Counted from the stretch's first letter, positions 53,893 through 62,637 are shown. The stretch is DNA of 64,000 nt from Streptomyces roseolus (GCF_014649855.1 NZ_BMTV01000007.1:124001-188000); one strand, 5' to 3'. Numbers and translations: made by a program. The notes: generated by a model not told the origin, from the sequence alone.

Positions 53893-54813
53893 TCAGGGGG
53901 TGAGGCGGAGGCGGACCGTGGGGGGTTTGGGGGCGGCGTCGCCCGCACCGGGGGCCGCCGACCAGCCGCCCCCCGAGTCGTCCGCCCGCCACACCTTCCC
54001 CCCGTACGACACCTCCGCGACCCGCAGCGTCGCCGCCCGCGCGACCGCCCACTGCGCCAGCTCCCACCCGCGCCGGTCGGAGCCGTCGCCGACGGGGACG
54101 ACGAGGACGGCCGGTTCCGTCGCGGAGCGTCCCGCGCCGGCCCCGCCGGAGACGGAGGTGGGCGCCGCGGAGTCGCCGAAGGCCCGCACCAGCTCCGTAC
54201 GGACGAAGGCGGGGTCGCCGGGGCGGCCGTCCTTGATGTCCGCCGTGCACGACAGGGAGGCCGGCGCCCGGCCCGTCAGCGCCGCCGACAGCAGCGTCGC
54301 GTCCGGCTCGTGCTTGGCGTACGCCTGCGGGAAGCCGCTCTTCTGGACCTTCTGCGCCGCCACCGTCAGCGGCATCCGCGAGTAGCCGGGGACCTTCTCC
54401 AGGCCCTCGTAGAACTTCCCGGCCGAGTACACCGGGTCCATGATCTGCTCCGGCGTGCCCCAGCCCATGGACGGCCGCTGCTGGAAGAGGCCGAGCGAGT
54501 CCCGGTCGCCGTGCTCGATGTTCCGGAGCGCCGACTCCTGCAGGGCGGTCGCGAGCGCGATCGTGACGGCCCGCTCCGGCAGGCCGCGGGAGGTGCCGAC
54601 CGCCGCGATCGTCGCCGCGTTCGACGCCTGCTCGGGGGTGAACTCGTACCGCTGGTCCCCGCTGCCCACGGCGCACCGCGGCGCGCCTTTGCTGCCGGTC
54701 ATCTGGTGGACCGCGATGTACGACGCGAGGCCGCACAGGACGGCGAGGGCGGCGGCCGAACGGGCGAGTCGGCCACGACGGGCGGGGCGGGGGGAGTCGG
54801 ACACGGGGCCCAC
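53893..54813 (-). CDS. Membrane-anchored lysozyme-like-fold protein
   Basis: About 306 aa. Signal anchor ~18-38 (SAAALAVLCGLASYIAV), then a domain with TIAAVGTSRGLPERAVTIAL, LQESALRN and DRDSLGLFQQRPSMGWGTPE, which recalls the lysozyme/transglycosylase fold (Glu in QESALRN at the catalytic position, GLFQQRP in place of GLMQ). C-terminal half: AFVRTELVRAFGDSA and a beta segment to RLRLTP. Similar proteins occur in many Streptomyces, often poorly annotated. Start GTG 54813 or 54804; neither has a strong ribosome-binding site. Divergent from dapE with only 29 bp between. Confidence 0.75.
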   Translation of the reverse strand: MGPVSDSPRPARRGRLARSAAALAVLCGLASYIAVHQMTGSKGAPRCAVGSGDQRYEFTPEQASNAATIAAVGTSRGLPERAVTIALATALQESALRNIEHGDRDSLGLFQQRPSMGWGTPEQIMDPVYSAGKFYEGLEKVPGYSRMPLTVAAQKVQKSGFPQAYAKHEPDATLLSAALTGRAPASLSCTADIKDGRPGDPAFVRTELVRAFGDSAAPTSVSGGAGAGRSATEPAVLVVPVGDGSDRRGWELAQWAVARAATLRVAEVSYGGKVWRADDSGGGWSAAPGAGDAAPKPPTVRLRLTP

Positions 54814-54830
54814 CGTACTGGAGGCCGGGT

Positions 54831-54836
54831 TAGGGT
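54831..54836 (+). promoter_or_regulatory. -10 box of a leaderless promoter for dapE
   Basis: TAGGGT, 6 nt before the ATG, in a 29-bp divergent gap that leaves no room for a Shine-Dalgarno leader. Confidence 0.55.
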
Positions 54837-54842
54837 CGGCAT

Positions 54843-55958
54843 ATGGCTGACATCACCCCGCAGGAGACTGCCCAGGAGACCTCGCTCGACCTCGCCCGGG
54901 ACGGGGCCGCGCTGACCGCCGCCCTCGTCGACTTCGCGTCCGTCAGCGGGACCGAGAAGCCGCTCGCCGACGCCATCGAGCAGGCCCTGCGCGCCCTGCC
55001 CCACCTGTCCGTCGACCGGTACGGCAACAACGTCGTCGCCCGGACGAACCTCGGCCGCGCCGAGAGGGTCGTCCTCGCCGGCCACATCGACACCGTCCCG
55101 ATCGCCGACAACGTCCCGTCCCAACTCGACGCGGACGGCGTCCTGTGGGGCTGCGGCACCTCCGACATGAAGTCCGGGGTCGCCGTGCAGCTGCGGATCG
55201 CCGCGACGGTGCCGGAGCCCAACCGCGATCTCACCTTCGTCTTCTACGACAACGAGGAGGTCGCCGCCGACCTCAACGGCCTCGGGAAGATCGCCGCCGC
55301 CCACCCCGACTGGCTGGAGGGAGACTTCGCGGTCCTCCTGGAGCCCTCCGACGGACAGGTCGAGGGCGGCTGCCAGGGCACCCTCCGCGTCATCCTGCGC
55401 ACGGCCGGCGAGCGCGCCCACTCCGCCCGCTCCTGGATGGGCTCCAACGCCATCCACACCGCCGCGCCGATCCTCGCCCGCCTCGCCGCGTACGAGCCGC
55501 GCAAGCCGGTCATCGACGGCCTGGAGTACCACGAGGGCCTCAACGCGGTCGCGATCGAGGGCGGTGTCGCCACCAACGTCATCCCCGACGCCTGCTCGGT
55601 GACGGTCAACTACCGGTACGCCCCCGACCGCTCGCCGGCCGAGGCGCTCGCGCACGTCCGCGAGGTCTTCGCGGAGTGCGACATCGCCGAGTTCGTCGTC
55701 GACGACGAGAGCCCCGGCGCGCTGCCCGGCCTCTCCCACCCGGCGGCCGAGGCCTTCATGAAGGCGGTCGGCGGCACCGCGATGCCGAAGTTCGGCTGGA
55801 CCGACGTCTCCCGCTTCAGCGCGCTCGGCGTGCCCGCGGTCAACTACGGCCCCGGCGACCCGATCTACGCGCACAAGCGGGACGAGCACGTCCACGTGGA
55901 CCGGATCCACCACTGCGAGGCACGGCTCCGCGACTGGCTGACCACCCGTCTCCCGTAA
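54843..55958 (+). CDS. dapE: Succinyl-diaminopimelate desuccinylase (DapE)
   Basis: A 371-aa M20 family di-zinc enzyme that hydrolyses N-succinyl-LL-DAP, following DapC in the pathway. Motifs: AGHIDTVP (zinc His and catalytic Asp), GCGTSDMKSG (bridging Asp), YDNEEVAADLNGLG (Glu base and ligand), HSARSWMGSNAIH in the dimerisation domain, and the C-terminal zinc His in YGPGDPIYAHKRDEHV. Normal length. It has its own leaderless promoter. Confidence 0.95.
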   Translation: MADITPQETAQETSLDLARDGAALTAALVDFASVSGTEKPLADAIEQALRALPHLSVDRYGNNVVARTNLGRAERVVLAGHIDTVPIADNVPSQLDADGVLWGCGTSDMKSGVAVQLRIAATVPEPNRDLTFVFYDNEEVAADLNGLGKIAAAHPDWLEGDFAVLLEPSDGQVEGGCQGTLRVILRTAGERAHSARSWMGSNAIHTAAPILARLAAYEPRKPVIDGLEYHEGLNAVAIEGGVATNVIPDACSVTVNYRYAPDRSPAEALAHVREVFAECDIAEFVVDDESPGALPGLSHPAAEAFMKAVGGTAMPKFGWTDVSRFSALGVPAVNYGPGDPIYAHKRDEHVHVDRIHHCEARLRDWLTTRLP

Positions 55959-55985
55959 TTTCGTGTTTCGTCACCTCGGTGGTCC

Positions 55986-55991
55986 TACGCT
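55986..55991 (+). promoter_or_regulatory. Candidate -10 box for the LOG-family gene
   Basis: TACGCT, 42 nt upstream of the next ATG and 28 nt after the dapE stop. Confidence 0.35.
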
Positions 55992-56033
55992 GACCCAACA
56001 GCAAAGATCGCGGAACGGCGGAGGGAGCAGGCC

Positions 56034-56783
56034 ATGGGCATTCCCGAGGGAATGGCGAAGCCGGAGGAGCAGCGGCTGGGTCCGGTGCTGAGGCGGAGGG
56101 ACCAGGTCCAGCCGGGCACCACGGACCAGCGGCTGCTCGACACCGAGGGCGACTCGGAGTGGGTGCACACCGACCCCTGGCGGGTCATGCGCATCCAGTC
56201 CGAGTTCGTGGAGGGCTTCGGCGCGCTCGCCGAACTGCCGAGCGCGATCAGCGTCTTCGGCTCGGCCCGCACGAAGCCGGACTCGCCCGAGTACGAGGCG
56301 GGCGTGCGCATCGGCCGGGCGCTCGTCGAGGCCGGCTTCGCGGTCATCACGGGCGGCGGTCCGGGCGCCATGGAGGCGGCCAACAAGGGGGCCCGGGAGG
56401 CGCGGGGCATCTCGGTCGGCCTCGGCATCGAGCTCCCCTTCGAGCAGGGGCTCAACCCGCACGTCGACATCGGCGTGAACTTCCGGTACTTCTTCGTCCG
56501 CAAGACGATGTTCGTGAAGTACGCGCAGGGCTTCGTCGTCCTGCCCGGCGGCCTCGGCACCCTCGACGAGCTCTTCGAGGCGCTCACCCTGGTGCAGACC
56601 CGCAAGGTGACCCGCTTCCCGATCGTGCTCTTCGGCACGGAGTACTGGAAGGGCCTCGTGGACTGGCTGCGCGACTCGGTCGTCGCGGGCGGCAAGGCGA
56701 GCGAGCGCGACCTGCTCCTCTTCCACGTCACGGACGACGTGGAAGAGGCGGTCACGCTCGTCACCAAGGAGGTCGGCCGCTAG
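56034..56783 (+). CDS. LOG family protein (cytokinin riboside 5'-monophosphate phosphoribohydrolase-like)
   Basis: A 249-aa Rossmann-fold protein. A ~60-residue N-terminal extension, then ISVFGSARTKPDSPEYEAG, VITGGGPGAMEAANKGA and the LOG signature PGGLGTLDELFEALTLVQ. LOG enzymes release free nucleobase (cytokinin-type) from AMP-like nucleotides; related proteins are nucleotide 5'-monophosphate nucleosidases. A perfect terminator follows. The dapE-LOG neighbourhood is conserved with M. tuberculosis Rv1202-Rv1205. Confidence 0.93.
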   Translation: MGIPEGMAKPEEQRLGPVLRRRDQVQPGTTDQRLLDTEGDSEWVHTDPWRVMRIQSEFVEGFGALAELPSAISVFGSARTKPDSPEYEAGVRIGRALVEAGFAVITGGGPGAMEAANKGAREARGISVGLGIELPFEQGLNPHVDIGVNFRYFFVRKTMFVKYAQGFVVLPGGLGTLDELFEALTLVQTRKVTRFPIVLFGTEYWKGLVDWLRDSVVAGGKASERDLLLFHVTDDVEEAVTLVTKEVGR

Positions 56784-56785
56784 GG

Positions 56786-56832
56786 CCTTCCGGATCGTGC
56801 CGGGCGCCGTGAGCCCGGCACGATCCGGAAGG
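56786..56832. terminator. Perfect 20-bp hairpin terminator
   Basis: Arms 56786-56805 and 56813-56832 with a 7-nt loop, between convergent genes. The first arm shares 19 identical nt with the hairpin at 19395. Confidence 0.95.
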
Positions 56833-56893
56833 GACGGTCCGGGGGCCGTCCGGCGGACCGGCCCGGACGGGCCCCGGACCGGCGGGGCCGGGC

Positions 56894-57754
56894 TCAGGCC
56901 AGGCCGCGCCGGGCCACCGCCGGCTCGCGGTGGCCCGCGATCGTCGCGACCATGTCCAGGACCTGCTTCGTCTCGGCGACCTCGTGGACCCGGTACACCC
57001 GGGCACCCAGCCAGGCCGAGACGGCGGTGGTCGCCAGCGTCCCGAGGACCCGCTCCTTGACCGGCCGGTCCAGGGTCTCGCCGACGAAGTCCTTGTTGGA
57101 CAGGGAGACGAGGACCGGCCAGCCCGTCTCCGTCATCTCGCCGAGGCGGCGGGTCGCCTCCAGGCTGTGCCGGGTGTTCTTCCCGAAGTCGTGGCCCGGG
57201 TCGATCATGATCCCGTCGCGCCGCACGCCCAGCGCGACGGCCCGCTCGGCGAGGCCCACGGTGACCCGCAGGATGTCGGCCATCACGTCGTCGTACGCGA
57301 CCCGGTGCGGCCGGGTCCGCGGCTCGGCGCCGCCCGCGTGGGTGCAGACGAGGCCGGCGCCGTACTTCGCGGCGACCTCCGCGAGCCGGGGGTCGACGCC
57401 GCCCCACGCGTCGTTCAGCACGTCCGCGCCGGCCTCGCACACCGCCTCGCCGACGTCCGCCCGCCAGGTGTCCACGCTGATGACCACGTCGGGGTGGCGG
57501 CGGCGGACCTCCGCGACGAAGCCGACCGTGCGGCGGGCCTCCTCCTCGGCCGTGACCTCCTCGCCGGGGCCCGCCTTGACCCCGCCGATGTCGATGATCG
57601 CGGCGCCCTCGGCGACCGCCCGCTCGACCCGCGCGAGCGCCGGCTCGTCGCGGAAGGTCGCCCCCTGGTCGTAGAAGGAGTCCGGCGTCCGGTTCACGAT
57701 CGCCATGATCACCGGCTCGTGCGGCCCGAACTCACGCCGTCCCAAGCGCAACAT
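56894..57754 (-). CDS. FolP2-type dihydropteroate synthase homologue
   Basis: A 286-aa TIM-barrel protein of the DHPS superfamily: MAIVNRTPDSFYDQGATF (Asn of the pterin/Mg site kept), DIGGVKAGPGEEV where true DHPS have the DVGGESTRPG loop, DTWRADVGEAVCEAGADVLND, and DPGHDFGKNTRHSLEA. The missing Ser-Thr-Arg-Pro-Gly motif and the VNRTPDSFYD start match mycobacterial FolP2 (Rv1207), a paralogue reported to lack DHPS activity. So a folate role should not be assumed. GGGAGG lies upstream of the ATG. Confidence 0.88.
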   Translation of the reverse strand: MLRLGRREFGPHEPVIMAIVNRTPDSFYDQGATFRDEPALARVERAVAEGAAIIDIGGVKAGPGEEVTAEEEARRTVGFVAEVRRRHPDVVISVDTWRADVGEAVCEAGADVLNDAWGGVDPRLAEVAAKYGAGLVCTHAGGAEPRTRPHRVAYDDVMADILRVTVGLAERAVALGVRRDGIMIDPGHDFGKNTRHSLEATRRLGEMTETGWPVLVSLSNKDFVGETLDRPVKERVLGTLATTAVSAWLGARVYRVHEVAETKQVLDMVATIAGHREPAVARRGLA

Positions 57755-57865
57755 CCCTTATGTCCTCCCTCGCCGCCGCTCACCTGCTCGTCTGTGACCC
57801 TAACCGTCGGTGGCGCGTGGCACGATCGGCACGGGACGTTTTCCACTCCGGGGAGAGGCGCGCTG

Positions 57866-58195
57866 GTGTTCTGGTTTCTGCTCATCACGATGGTCGTGGT
57901 CGTCGCGGCGGTGACCCTCGCCGTCGTCGGCGGCGGCGACAGCGAGGTGCTGCCCGAGGTGGCCCCCGAGCAGCTGGTGGACCCGCTGCCGCTGAGCCGC
58001 CCGGTCGACGGCGCGGACGTCGAGGCGCTCCGGCTGCCGGTCGCCGCCCGCGGCTACCGGATGGAGGACGTGGACGACGTCCTGGACCGGCTCTCGGCCG
58101 AGCTCGCCGAGCGCGACGCCCGGATCGCGGAGCTGGAGGCGGCCCTCGCCGGTGCGAGGGCGGGCGGCGAGGCGACGGAGGGCGAGGAGCGATGA
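57866..58195 (+). CDS. Small membrane protein with DivIVA-like segment
   Basis: A 109-aa protein: a single N-terminal transmembrane helix (VFWFLLITMVVVVAAVTLAVV), a linker, then LRLPVAARGYRMEDVDDVLD, which matches the DivIVA N-terminal signature, and a coiled coil (RLSAELAERDARIAELEAAL). GTG 57866 with GGGGAGAGG upstream; the preceding codons are unlike protein. Overlaps tag by 4 bp (ATGA). Corresponds to M. tuberculosis Rv1209. A polar or septal scaffold role is possible. Confidence 0.85.
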   Translation: MFWFLLITMVVVVAAVTLAVVGGGDSEVLPEVAPEQLVDPLPLSRPVDGADVEALRLPVAARGYRMEDVDDVLDRLSAELAERDARIAELEAALAGARAGGEATEGEER

Positions 58196-58773
58196 GCGGG
58201 GCGATTCCCGGCCCGGACGGGGTGGTGCGCTGCCCCTGGGGCCTCTCCGCGGAGGACTACACCGCCTACCACGACGAGGAGTGGGGCCGCCCGGTCCGCG
58301 GCGACGACGCCCTCTTCGAGCGGCTCTGCCTGGAGGCCTTCCAGTCGGGCCTGTCCTGGATCACGATCCTGCGCCGCCGCGAGGGCTTCCGGCGCGCCTT
58401 CAAGGGCTTCCGCATCGCCTCCGTCGCCGCCTTCGGGGACGCCGACCGCGAGCGGCTCCTCGCCGACGAGGGCATCATCCGCAACCGCGCCAAGATCGAC
58501 GCGACCCTCGCCAACGCGAAGCTGCTCGCCGACTGGTCGCCGGGCGACCTGGACGCGCTGATCTGGTCGTACGCCCCCGATCCGGCGAGCCGCCCGGCCC
58601 CGCGCACCCTCGCGGAGGTCCCGGCGATCACCGACGAGTCGACGGCCCTGTCGAAGGCCCTCAAGAAGAAGGGCGTCCGCTTCGTCGGCCCGACGACGGC
58701 GTACGCCCTCATGCAGGCCTGCGGCCTGGTCGACGACCACCTCGCGGACTGCGCGTCCCGGGGCGGGCGCTGA
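58192..58773 (+). CDS. tag: DNA-3-methyladenine glycosylase I
   Basis: A 193-aa base-excision repair enzyme that removes 3-methyladenine. Zinc-snap and helix-hairpin-helix family pattern: CPWGLSAEDYTAYHDEEWGRPVRGDDALFE, CLEAFQSGLSWITILRRREGFRRAF, KKKGVRFVGPTTAYALMQACGLVDDHLADC. Start ATG 58192 in the GATGAG overlap with the DivIVA-like gene. A normal-length Tag. Confidence 0.95.
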   Translation: MSGAIPGPDGVVRCPWGLSAEDYTAYHDEEWGRPVRGDDALFERLCLEAFQSGLSWITILRRREGFRRAFKGFRIASVAAFGDADRERLLADEGIIRNRAKIDATLANAKLLADWSPGDLDALIWSYAPDPASRPAPRTLAEVPAITDESTALSKALKKKGVRFVGPTTAYALMQACGLVDDHLADCASRGGR

Positions 58774-58798
58774 CGCCCGCTCCGGGACTCCGCCCCGG

Positions 58799-59602
58799 TC
58801 ACCTGCCGAGGTACTTCGGCTTCTCCTTCGCCAGGAAGGCGCGGACGGCGATGGCGTGGTCCTCGGAGGCGCCGGCGAGGGTCTGGAGCTCGTCCTCCTT
58901 GTCGAGGGCCTCGTCGAGGGAGTGGTCGGCGCCGTAGGCGACGGAGGCCTTGAGGGCCGCGTACGCCACGGTCGGACCCTCGGCGAGCCGGCGGGCCAGC
59001 TTCAGGGCCTCGGCGGGCAGGTCGGCGGCGGGCACCAGCCGGTTCACGATGCCCAGGTCGTACGCCTCCTGCGCGGTGAGCGTGCGCGGGAAGAGCAGCA
59101 GGTCGGAGGCGCGGCTCTGGCCGATGAGGCGGGGGAGCGTCCAGGACACGCCGGAGTCGGCGGTGAGCGCGACGCCCGCGAAGGAGGTGTTGAAGGAGGC
59201 GGTGTCGGCGACGATCCGGTAGTCCGCGGCGAGCGCGAAGCCGAAGCCGGCGCCGGCGGCGACGCCGTTGACCGCGGCGATCACGGGCTTCTTCATGCCG
59301 GTGAGCGCGCGGACGATCGGGTTGTAGTGGTCCCGGACCGTGGTCATCGTGGCGCTGGTGCCCGACTCCTGGTCCTGGAGCAGCAGGCCGACGTGCTCCT
59401 TGAGGTCCTGGCCGACGCAGAACGCCCGGTCGCCCGCGGAGGTCAGCAGCACCGCGCGGACCGCCGGGTCGGCGGCGGCCGCCTCGGCCGCGTCCCGGAG
59501 CGCCACCTTGGCGGCGATGTTCAGCGCGTTCATGGCCTCGGGCCGGTTGAGCGTGATGGTGGCGAGTCCGTCGCGCACTTCGTACAGGACCGTGTCGGCC
59601 AT
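58799..59602 (-). CDS. Enoyl-CoA hydratase/isomerase family protein
   Basis: A 267-aa crotonase-fold enzyme: YEVRDGLATITLNRPEAMNAL, the oxyanion-hole segments ADYRIVADTASFNTSFAGV (second CoA-side hole) and AFCVGQDLKEH, and GDRAFCVG. The Glu pair of true enoyl-CoA hydratases is not clearly present (the region reads TADSGVSWTLPRLIG), so isomerase or PaaG/PaaB-like activity is as likely. GAAGGGG upstream of the ATG. A 16-bp palindrome lies 23 bp upstream. Confidence 0.9.
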   Translation of the reverse strand: MADTVLYEVRDGLATITLNRPEAMNALNIAAKVALRDAAEAAAADPAVRAVLLTSAGDRAFCVGQDLKEHVGLLLQDQESGTSATMTTVRDHYNPIVRALTGMKKPVIAAVNGVAAGAGFGFALAADYRIVADTASFNTSFAGVALTADSGVSWTLPRLIGQSRASDLLLFPRTLTAQEAYDLGIVNRLVPAADLPAEALKLARRLAEGPTVAYAALKASVAYGADHSLDEALDKEDELQTLAGASEDHAIAVRAFLAKEKPKYLGR

Positions 59603-59914
59603 CGGGACCCCTTCGTCTCGTGGATGGGCTGATCAGCCCAGCATGACGGAGATCACCCGTACCGCCCATGTGAGCTGCGTCAAAGATTCGGGGCCCGCGG
59701 AGCGACCCGCGGCGGCGAAGTATCGCAGGCCCGGCGCCGAAATGTGGGGTTTTGCGAGAGCGCGTTGCGCAAGCGATGCCGATCGATGTTGGTCATCGGG
59801 TCCTGCGATGCGGGATAATGACCTGGAAGCAATGTGTTCGAAGCCGGTGAGGCGTGCTCCGTGGTACGGAGCTGCCCGGCTGAAGATGAGCTGGTTTCAG
59901 GAAGGGGAACGAGC
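59603..59914. promoter_or_regulatory. Divergent regulatory region, enoyl-CoA hydratase / DUF3117
   Basis: 312 bp without a gene. It holds the perfect 16-bp palindrome TGGGCTGATCAGCCCA at 59625-59640, and a GATAAT hexamer (59814-59819) that could be a -10 for the DUF3117 gene. Confidence 0.55.
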
Positions 59915-60082
59915 ATGGCGGCCATGAAGCCGCGGACGGGTGACGGCCCGCTCGAGGTGACCAAGGAGGGGCGGGGCATCGTCATGCGCGTTCCGCTCGA
60001 AGGCGGCGGTCGGCTCGTGGTCGAGCTGACCCCGGACGAGGCCGAGGCGCTCGGTGACGCCCTGAAGAAGGTCGTCGGCTGA
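59915..60082 (+). CDS. DUF3117 protein (55 aa)
   Basis: A 55-residue protein, MAAMKPRTGDGPLEVTKEGR ... DEAEALGDALKKVVG, recognised as DUF3117 (M. tuberculosis Rv1211). Widely conserved in actinobacteria; no function known. ATG 59915 is chosen for GGAAGGGG upstream; upstream in-frame codons are unlike the family. Confidence 0.93.
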   Translation: MAAMKPRTGDGPLEVTKEGRGIVMRVPLEGGGRLVVELTPDEAEALGDALKKVVG

Positions 60083-60101
60083 CCCTCCCTTATTCCTGAT
60101 C

Positions 60102-60140
60102 CCACCGCCCCGGTACGGCCCCGCCGCACCGGGGCGGTGG
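60102..60140 (+). terminator. Terminator downstream of DUF3117
   Basis: Perfect 13-bp stem CCACCGCCCCGGT / ACCGGGGCGGTGG with a 13-nt loop, 19 nt past the stop. Confidence 0.85.
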
Positions 60141-60216
60141 CGTATCCGCGAGGAGGGTTCGGGGGCCGGAGGGGGCGGGGGACCGGGGGCCGCGGGGGTG
60201 TCCGGAAGGAGGGGGC

Positions 60217-60882
60217 TCAGCCGCGGCGGACCGCGCACAGCAGGCCGTCGCCCACCGGCAGCAGGGTCGGGAGGAGCTGGGAGCTCTCCCGGACCGTGCG
60301 CAGCAGTTCCCGGACCCGCTGCACCTCGGCCGGCTGGGCGCCGGAGTCGACCGTCCGGCCGTCCGCGAAGACGCCCTCGAAGCAGACGAGACCCCCAGGT
60401 CGCAGCAGGCGCAACGATTCAGCGAGATAGTCCGGGTACTCGCCGCGGTCGCCGTCGCAGAAGACGAGGTCGTACCCGCCGTCCGCGAGCCGCGGCAGCA
60501 CGTCGAGGGCCCGGCCCGGGATGAACCGCGCCCTGTTGCCGGCGAAGCCCGCCGCCCGGAACGCCGTCTTCGCGAACTGCTGGTGCTCCGGCTGCACGTC
60601 CACCGTCGTCAGGGTGCCGTCGGGGCGCATCCCGAGCAGCAGGTAGATGCCCGACACGCCCGTGCCCGTACCGATCTCGGCCACCGCCTTCGCGTCCGCC
60701 GACGCGGCCAGCAGACGCAGCGCCGCACCGGTGCCCGGCGACACCGAGGGCAGCCCTGCCTCGCGGGCCCGCTCACGGGCCCAGCGCAGCGCCTCGTCCT
60801 CGGCGACAAAGGCCTCGGCGAGCGCCCAGTCCGTCTGCCGGTTGGCGGTAATGGCCCTCTCCTGTCCCCTTAGTTGGCGCAA
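60217..60882 (-). CDS. O-methyltransferase (class I SAM-dependent)
   Basis: A 221-aa methyltransferase: SAM motif [14 protein letters not shown] (~68-80), [14 protein letters not shown] (motif II acidic), [20 protein letters not shown] (metal/acceptor Asp region), [15 protein letters not shown]. It resembles the Rv1220c/catechol O-methyltransferase group. Substrate unknown. The start is a TTG at 60882; AGGGGACAGGAGAGG lies within the first codons, so a start slightly downstream (possibly an ATT at 60852) is possible. Divergent from sigE. Confidence 0.9.
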   Translation of the reverse strand: MRQLRGQERAITANRQTDWALAEAFVAEDEALRWARERAREAGLPSVSPGTGAALRLLAASADAKAVAEIGTGTGVSGIYLLLGMRPDGTLTTVDVQPEHQQFAKTAFRAAGFAGNRARFIPGRALDVLPRLADGGYDLVFCDGDRGEYPDYLAESLRLLRPGGLVCFEGVFADGRTVDSGAQPAEVQRVRELLRTVRESSQLLPTLLPVGDGLLCAVRRG

Positions 60883-60906
60883 CGGTGACTGTATCCGCTG
60901 TCAGCG

Positions 60907-60932
60907 GGAACCCGCAGATGGGACCGGGCGTT
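60907..60932 (+). promoter_or_regulatory. ECF-type promoter before sigE
   Basis: GGAACC (60907-60912), 16 nt, CGTT (60929-60932). This matches the group consensus of M. tuberculosis SigE-type ECF promoters (GGAAC-N15-17-CGTT). It points toward sigE, starting 93 nt downstream, suggesting autoregulation. Confidence 0.65.
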
Positions 60933-61024
60933 CACCAGGGGAGGGACGAGCACGCGAAGCGGCCGACGACGCCGGTTCAAAAGCTCGTAAAGATTCTTAT
61001 CCGGAGCTGACGGGCGAGGTGGCT

Positions 61025-61783
61025 ATGGTAGGGGCTCCACTGGACACCACCAGAGCCGATAGGGGAGGTGCGGCTGCGCCTGTGGATCGGAGAGGGGCGC
61101 TGCGTCGCCTCCTCAGGTCGGCGGGTGAGCCGAAATCCGTGACCGACACCGCTGACCAGATCCACACCACCGACGCCGCACCCACCACCGCGACCTTCGC
61201 ATCGGATGCGGAATCGCAGGCGTGGACTCCGCCCACCTGGGAGGAGATCGTCAGCACGCACAGCGGTCGCGTCTACCGCCTCGCCTATCGCCTGACCGGC
61301 AACCAGCACGACGCCGAGGACCTCACCCAGGAGGTCTTCGTCCGCGTCTTCCGCTCGCTGTCGACGTACACCCCGGGCACCTTCGAGGGCTGGCTCCACC
61401 GCATCACCACCAACCTGTTCCTCGACATGGTCCGCCGCAAGCAGCGCATCCGCTTCGACGCGCTCGCCGACGACGCCGCCGAGCGGCTCCCCAGCCGTGA
61501 GCCCTCCCCCCAGCAGGCGTTCAACGACACCCACTTCGACGCCGACGTCCAGCAGGCCCTCGACACCCTGGCGCCCGAGTTCCGCGCCGCCGTCGTCCTC
61601 TGCGACATCGAGGGGCTCTCGTACGAGGAGATCGCCGCGACCCTCGGCGTGAAGCTCGGCACCGTCCGCAGCCGCATCCACCGGGGCCGCTCCCACCTCC
61701 GCAAGGCGCTCAAGCACCGTTCGCCCGGGGCCCGCGCCGAGCGCGCCCTGGCCACCGTCGGATGGGAGGCCGGGACAGCGTGA
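61025..61783 (+). CDS. sigE: ECF sigma factor, SigE type
   Basis: A ~252-aa ECF sigma factor: region 2 with [33 protein letters not shown] and [20 protein letters not shown]; region 4 with [20 protein letters not shown] and [20 protein letters not shown]. The sequence is extremely close to M. tuberculosis SigE, as is its genomic setting. The ~70-residue N-terminal extension is also a SigE feature; the exact start is unsure (ATG 61025 with GCGAGGTGG, or GTG 61139). Stop overlaps the anti-sigma start (GTGA), a coupling arrangement. Likely controls envelope-stress genes. Confidence 0.95.
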   Translation: MVGAPLDTTRADRGGAAAPVDRRGALRRLLRSAGEPKSVTDTADQIHTTDAAPTTATFASDAESQAWTPPTWEEIVSTHSGRVYRLAYRLTGNQHDAEDLTQEVFVRVFRSLSTYTPGTFEGWLHRITTNLFLDMVRRKQRIRFDALADDAAERLPSREPSPQQAFNDTHFDADVQQALDTLAPEFRAAVVLCDIEGLSYEEIAATLGVKLGTVRSRIHRGRSHLRKALKHRSPGARAERALATVGWEAGTA

Positions 61784-62637
61784 GCGGCACCCGTCCCCCG
61801 TCCCCGGGCTCCGCCGAGCACCACCTCGGGGACCGGCTCGCCGCGCTCGTCGACGGCGAGCTCGGCCACGACACCCGCGAGCGGGTCCTCGCCCACCTCG
61901 CCACCTGCGCCCGCTGCAAGGCCGAGGCCGACGCGCAGCGGGCCCTGAAGAACGTCTTCGCCTCCAGCGGCGCCCCCCAGCCCTCCGAAGGCTTCCTCGC
62001 CCGCCTCCAGGGACTCCCCGGCGGCCCCGGCGACCCCGGGCGCTCCCCGCTGGAACAGCTCCTCGAAGCCGGCGGCGTGAAGAGCGACGGCTTCGCCACC
62101 GCGCCCCCCGCCGCGCCCGACACCGGCTCCGGCTTCCGGGTCCACGCCGTCACCGCCCCGTCGGGCCGCGGCCGGCGCTTCGCCGTCGCCGCCGCCGGCG
62201 CGGTGTCCTTCGCGGCCATCGCCCTCGGCGGCGCCGTCCCCGTCGAGAGCTCCCTCACCGCCGCCGCGCGCGGCGGGCAGGGCACCGGCACCGCGGTCAC
62301 CCCGCTGCGCGCGGGCGCCTCCGCGGGCCCCGGCACGGGCTCCGGCTCCGTCACCGGGCGCTCGGACCGCTCCGAGCGCTCCCCCGACGGTGCCCAGGCC
62401 CTCGTCGGCGCCCCGCTGGTCCCGGGCGGCACCGTCCCCTCGGGAGCGGTCCCGGCGGACGTGGAGCGGGCCGGACCGGTGACCGCGGCGCGGTTCCGGG
62501 CGGCGGCGCAGGCGCAGTCGCTCCTCGCCCTCTCGCCGTTCATACGCCCGACGGCCCCCGCGCTCCAGCTGGCCCTCGGCCCGGTGCCCAGCCCGGCGCC
62601 GAGCCCGCCCGGCCTCCCGTCGGGCTCCCCCCGCTGA
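61780..62637 (+). CDS. Zinc-containing anti-sigma factor (RseA-like)
   Basis: A 285-aa protein. Residues ~15-60 form a ZAS (zinc anti-sigma) domain with the HX3CX2C motif in [20 protein letters not shown]; a transmembrane helix lies around 133-155 ([18 protein letters not shown]); the rest is a Gly/Pro/Thr-rich extracytoplasmic tail. GTG 61780 overlaps the sigE TGA, with GGGAGG at good spacing; the ATG at 61762 is possible but less likely. It probably binds SigE and releases it on redox or envelope signals, like M. tuberculosis RseA. Confidence 0.92.
   Translation: MSGTRPPSPGSAEHHLGDRLAALVDGELGHDTRERVLAHLATCARCKAEADAQRALKNVFASSGAPQPSEGFLARLQGLPGGPGDPGRSPLEQLLEAGGVKSDGFATAPPAAPDTGSGFRVHAVTAPSGRGRRFAVAAAGAVSFAAIALGGAVPVESSLTAAARGGQGTGTAVTPLRAGASAGPGTGSGSVTGRSDRSERSPDGAQALVGAPLVPGGTVPSGAVPADVERAGPVTAARFRAAAQAQSLLALSPFIRPTAPALQLALGPVPSPAPSPPGLPSGSPR

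Noticed and set aside
56894..57754. Calling this gene the folate enzyme FolP1
   Set aside because: The STRPG-type pABA loop is absent and the start matches the FolP2 subgroup, so a dihydropteroate synthase function is not supported.
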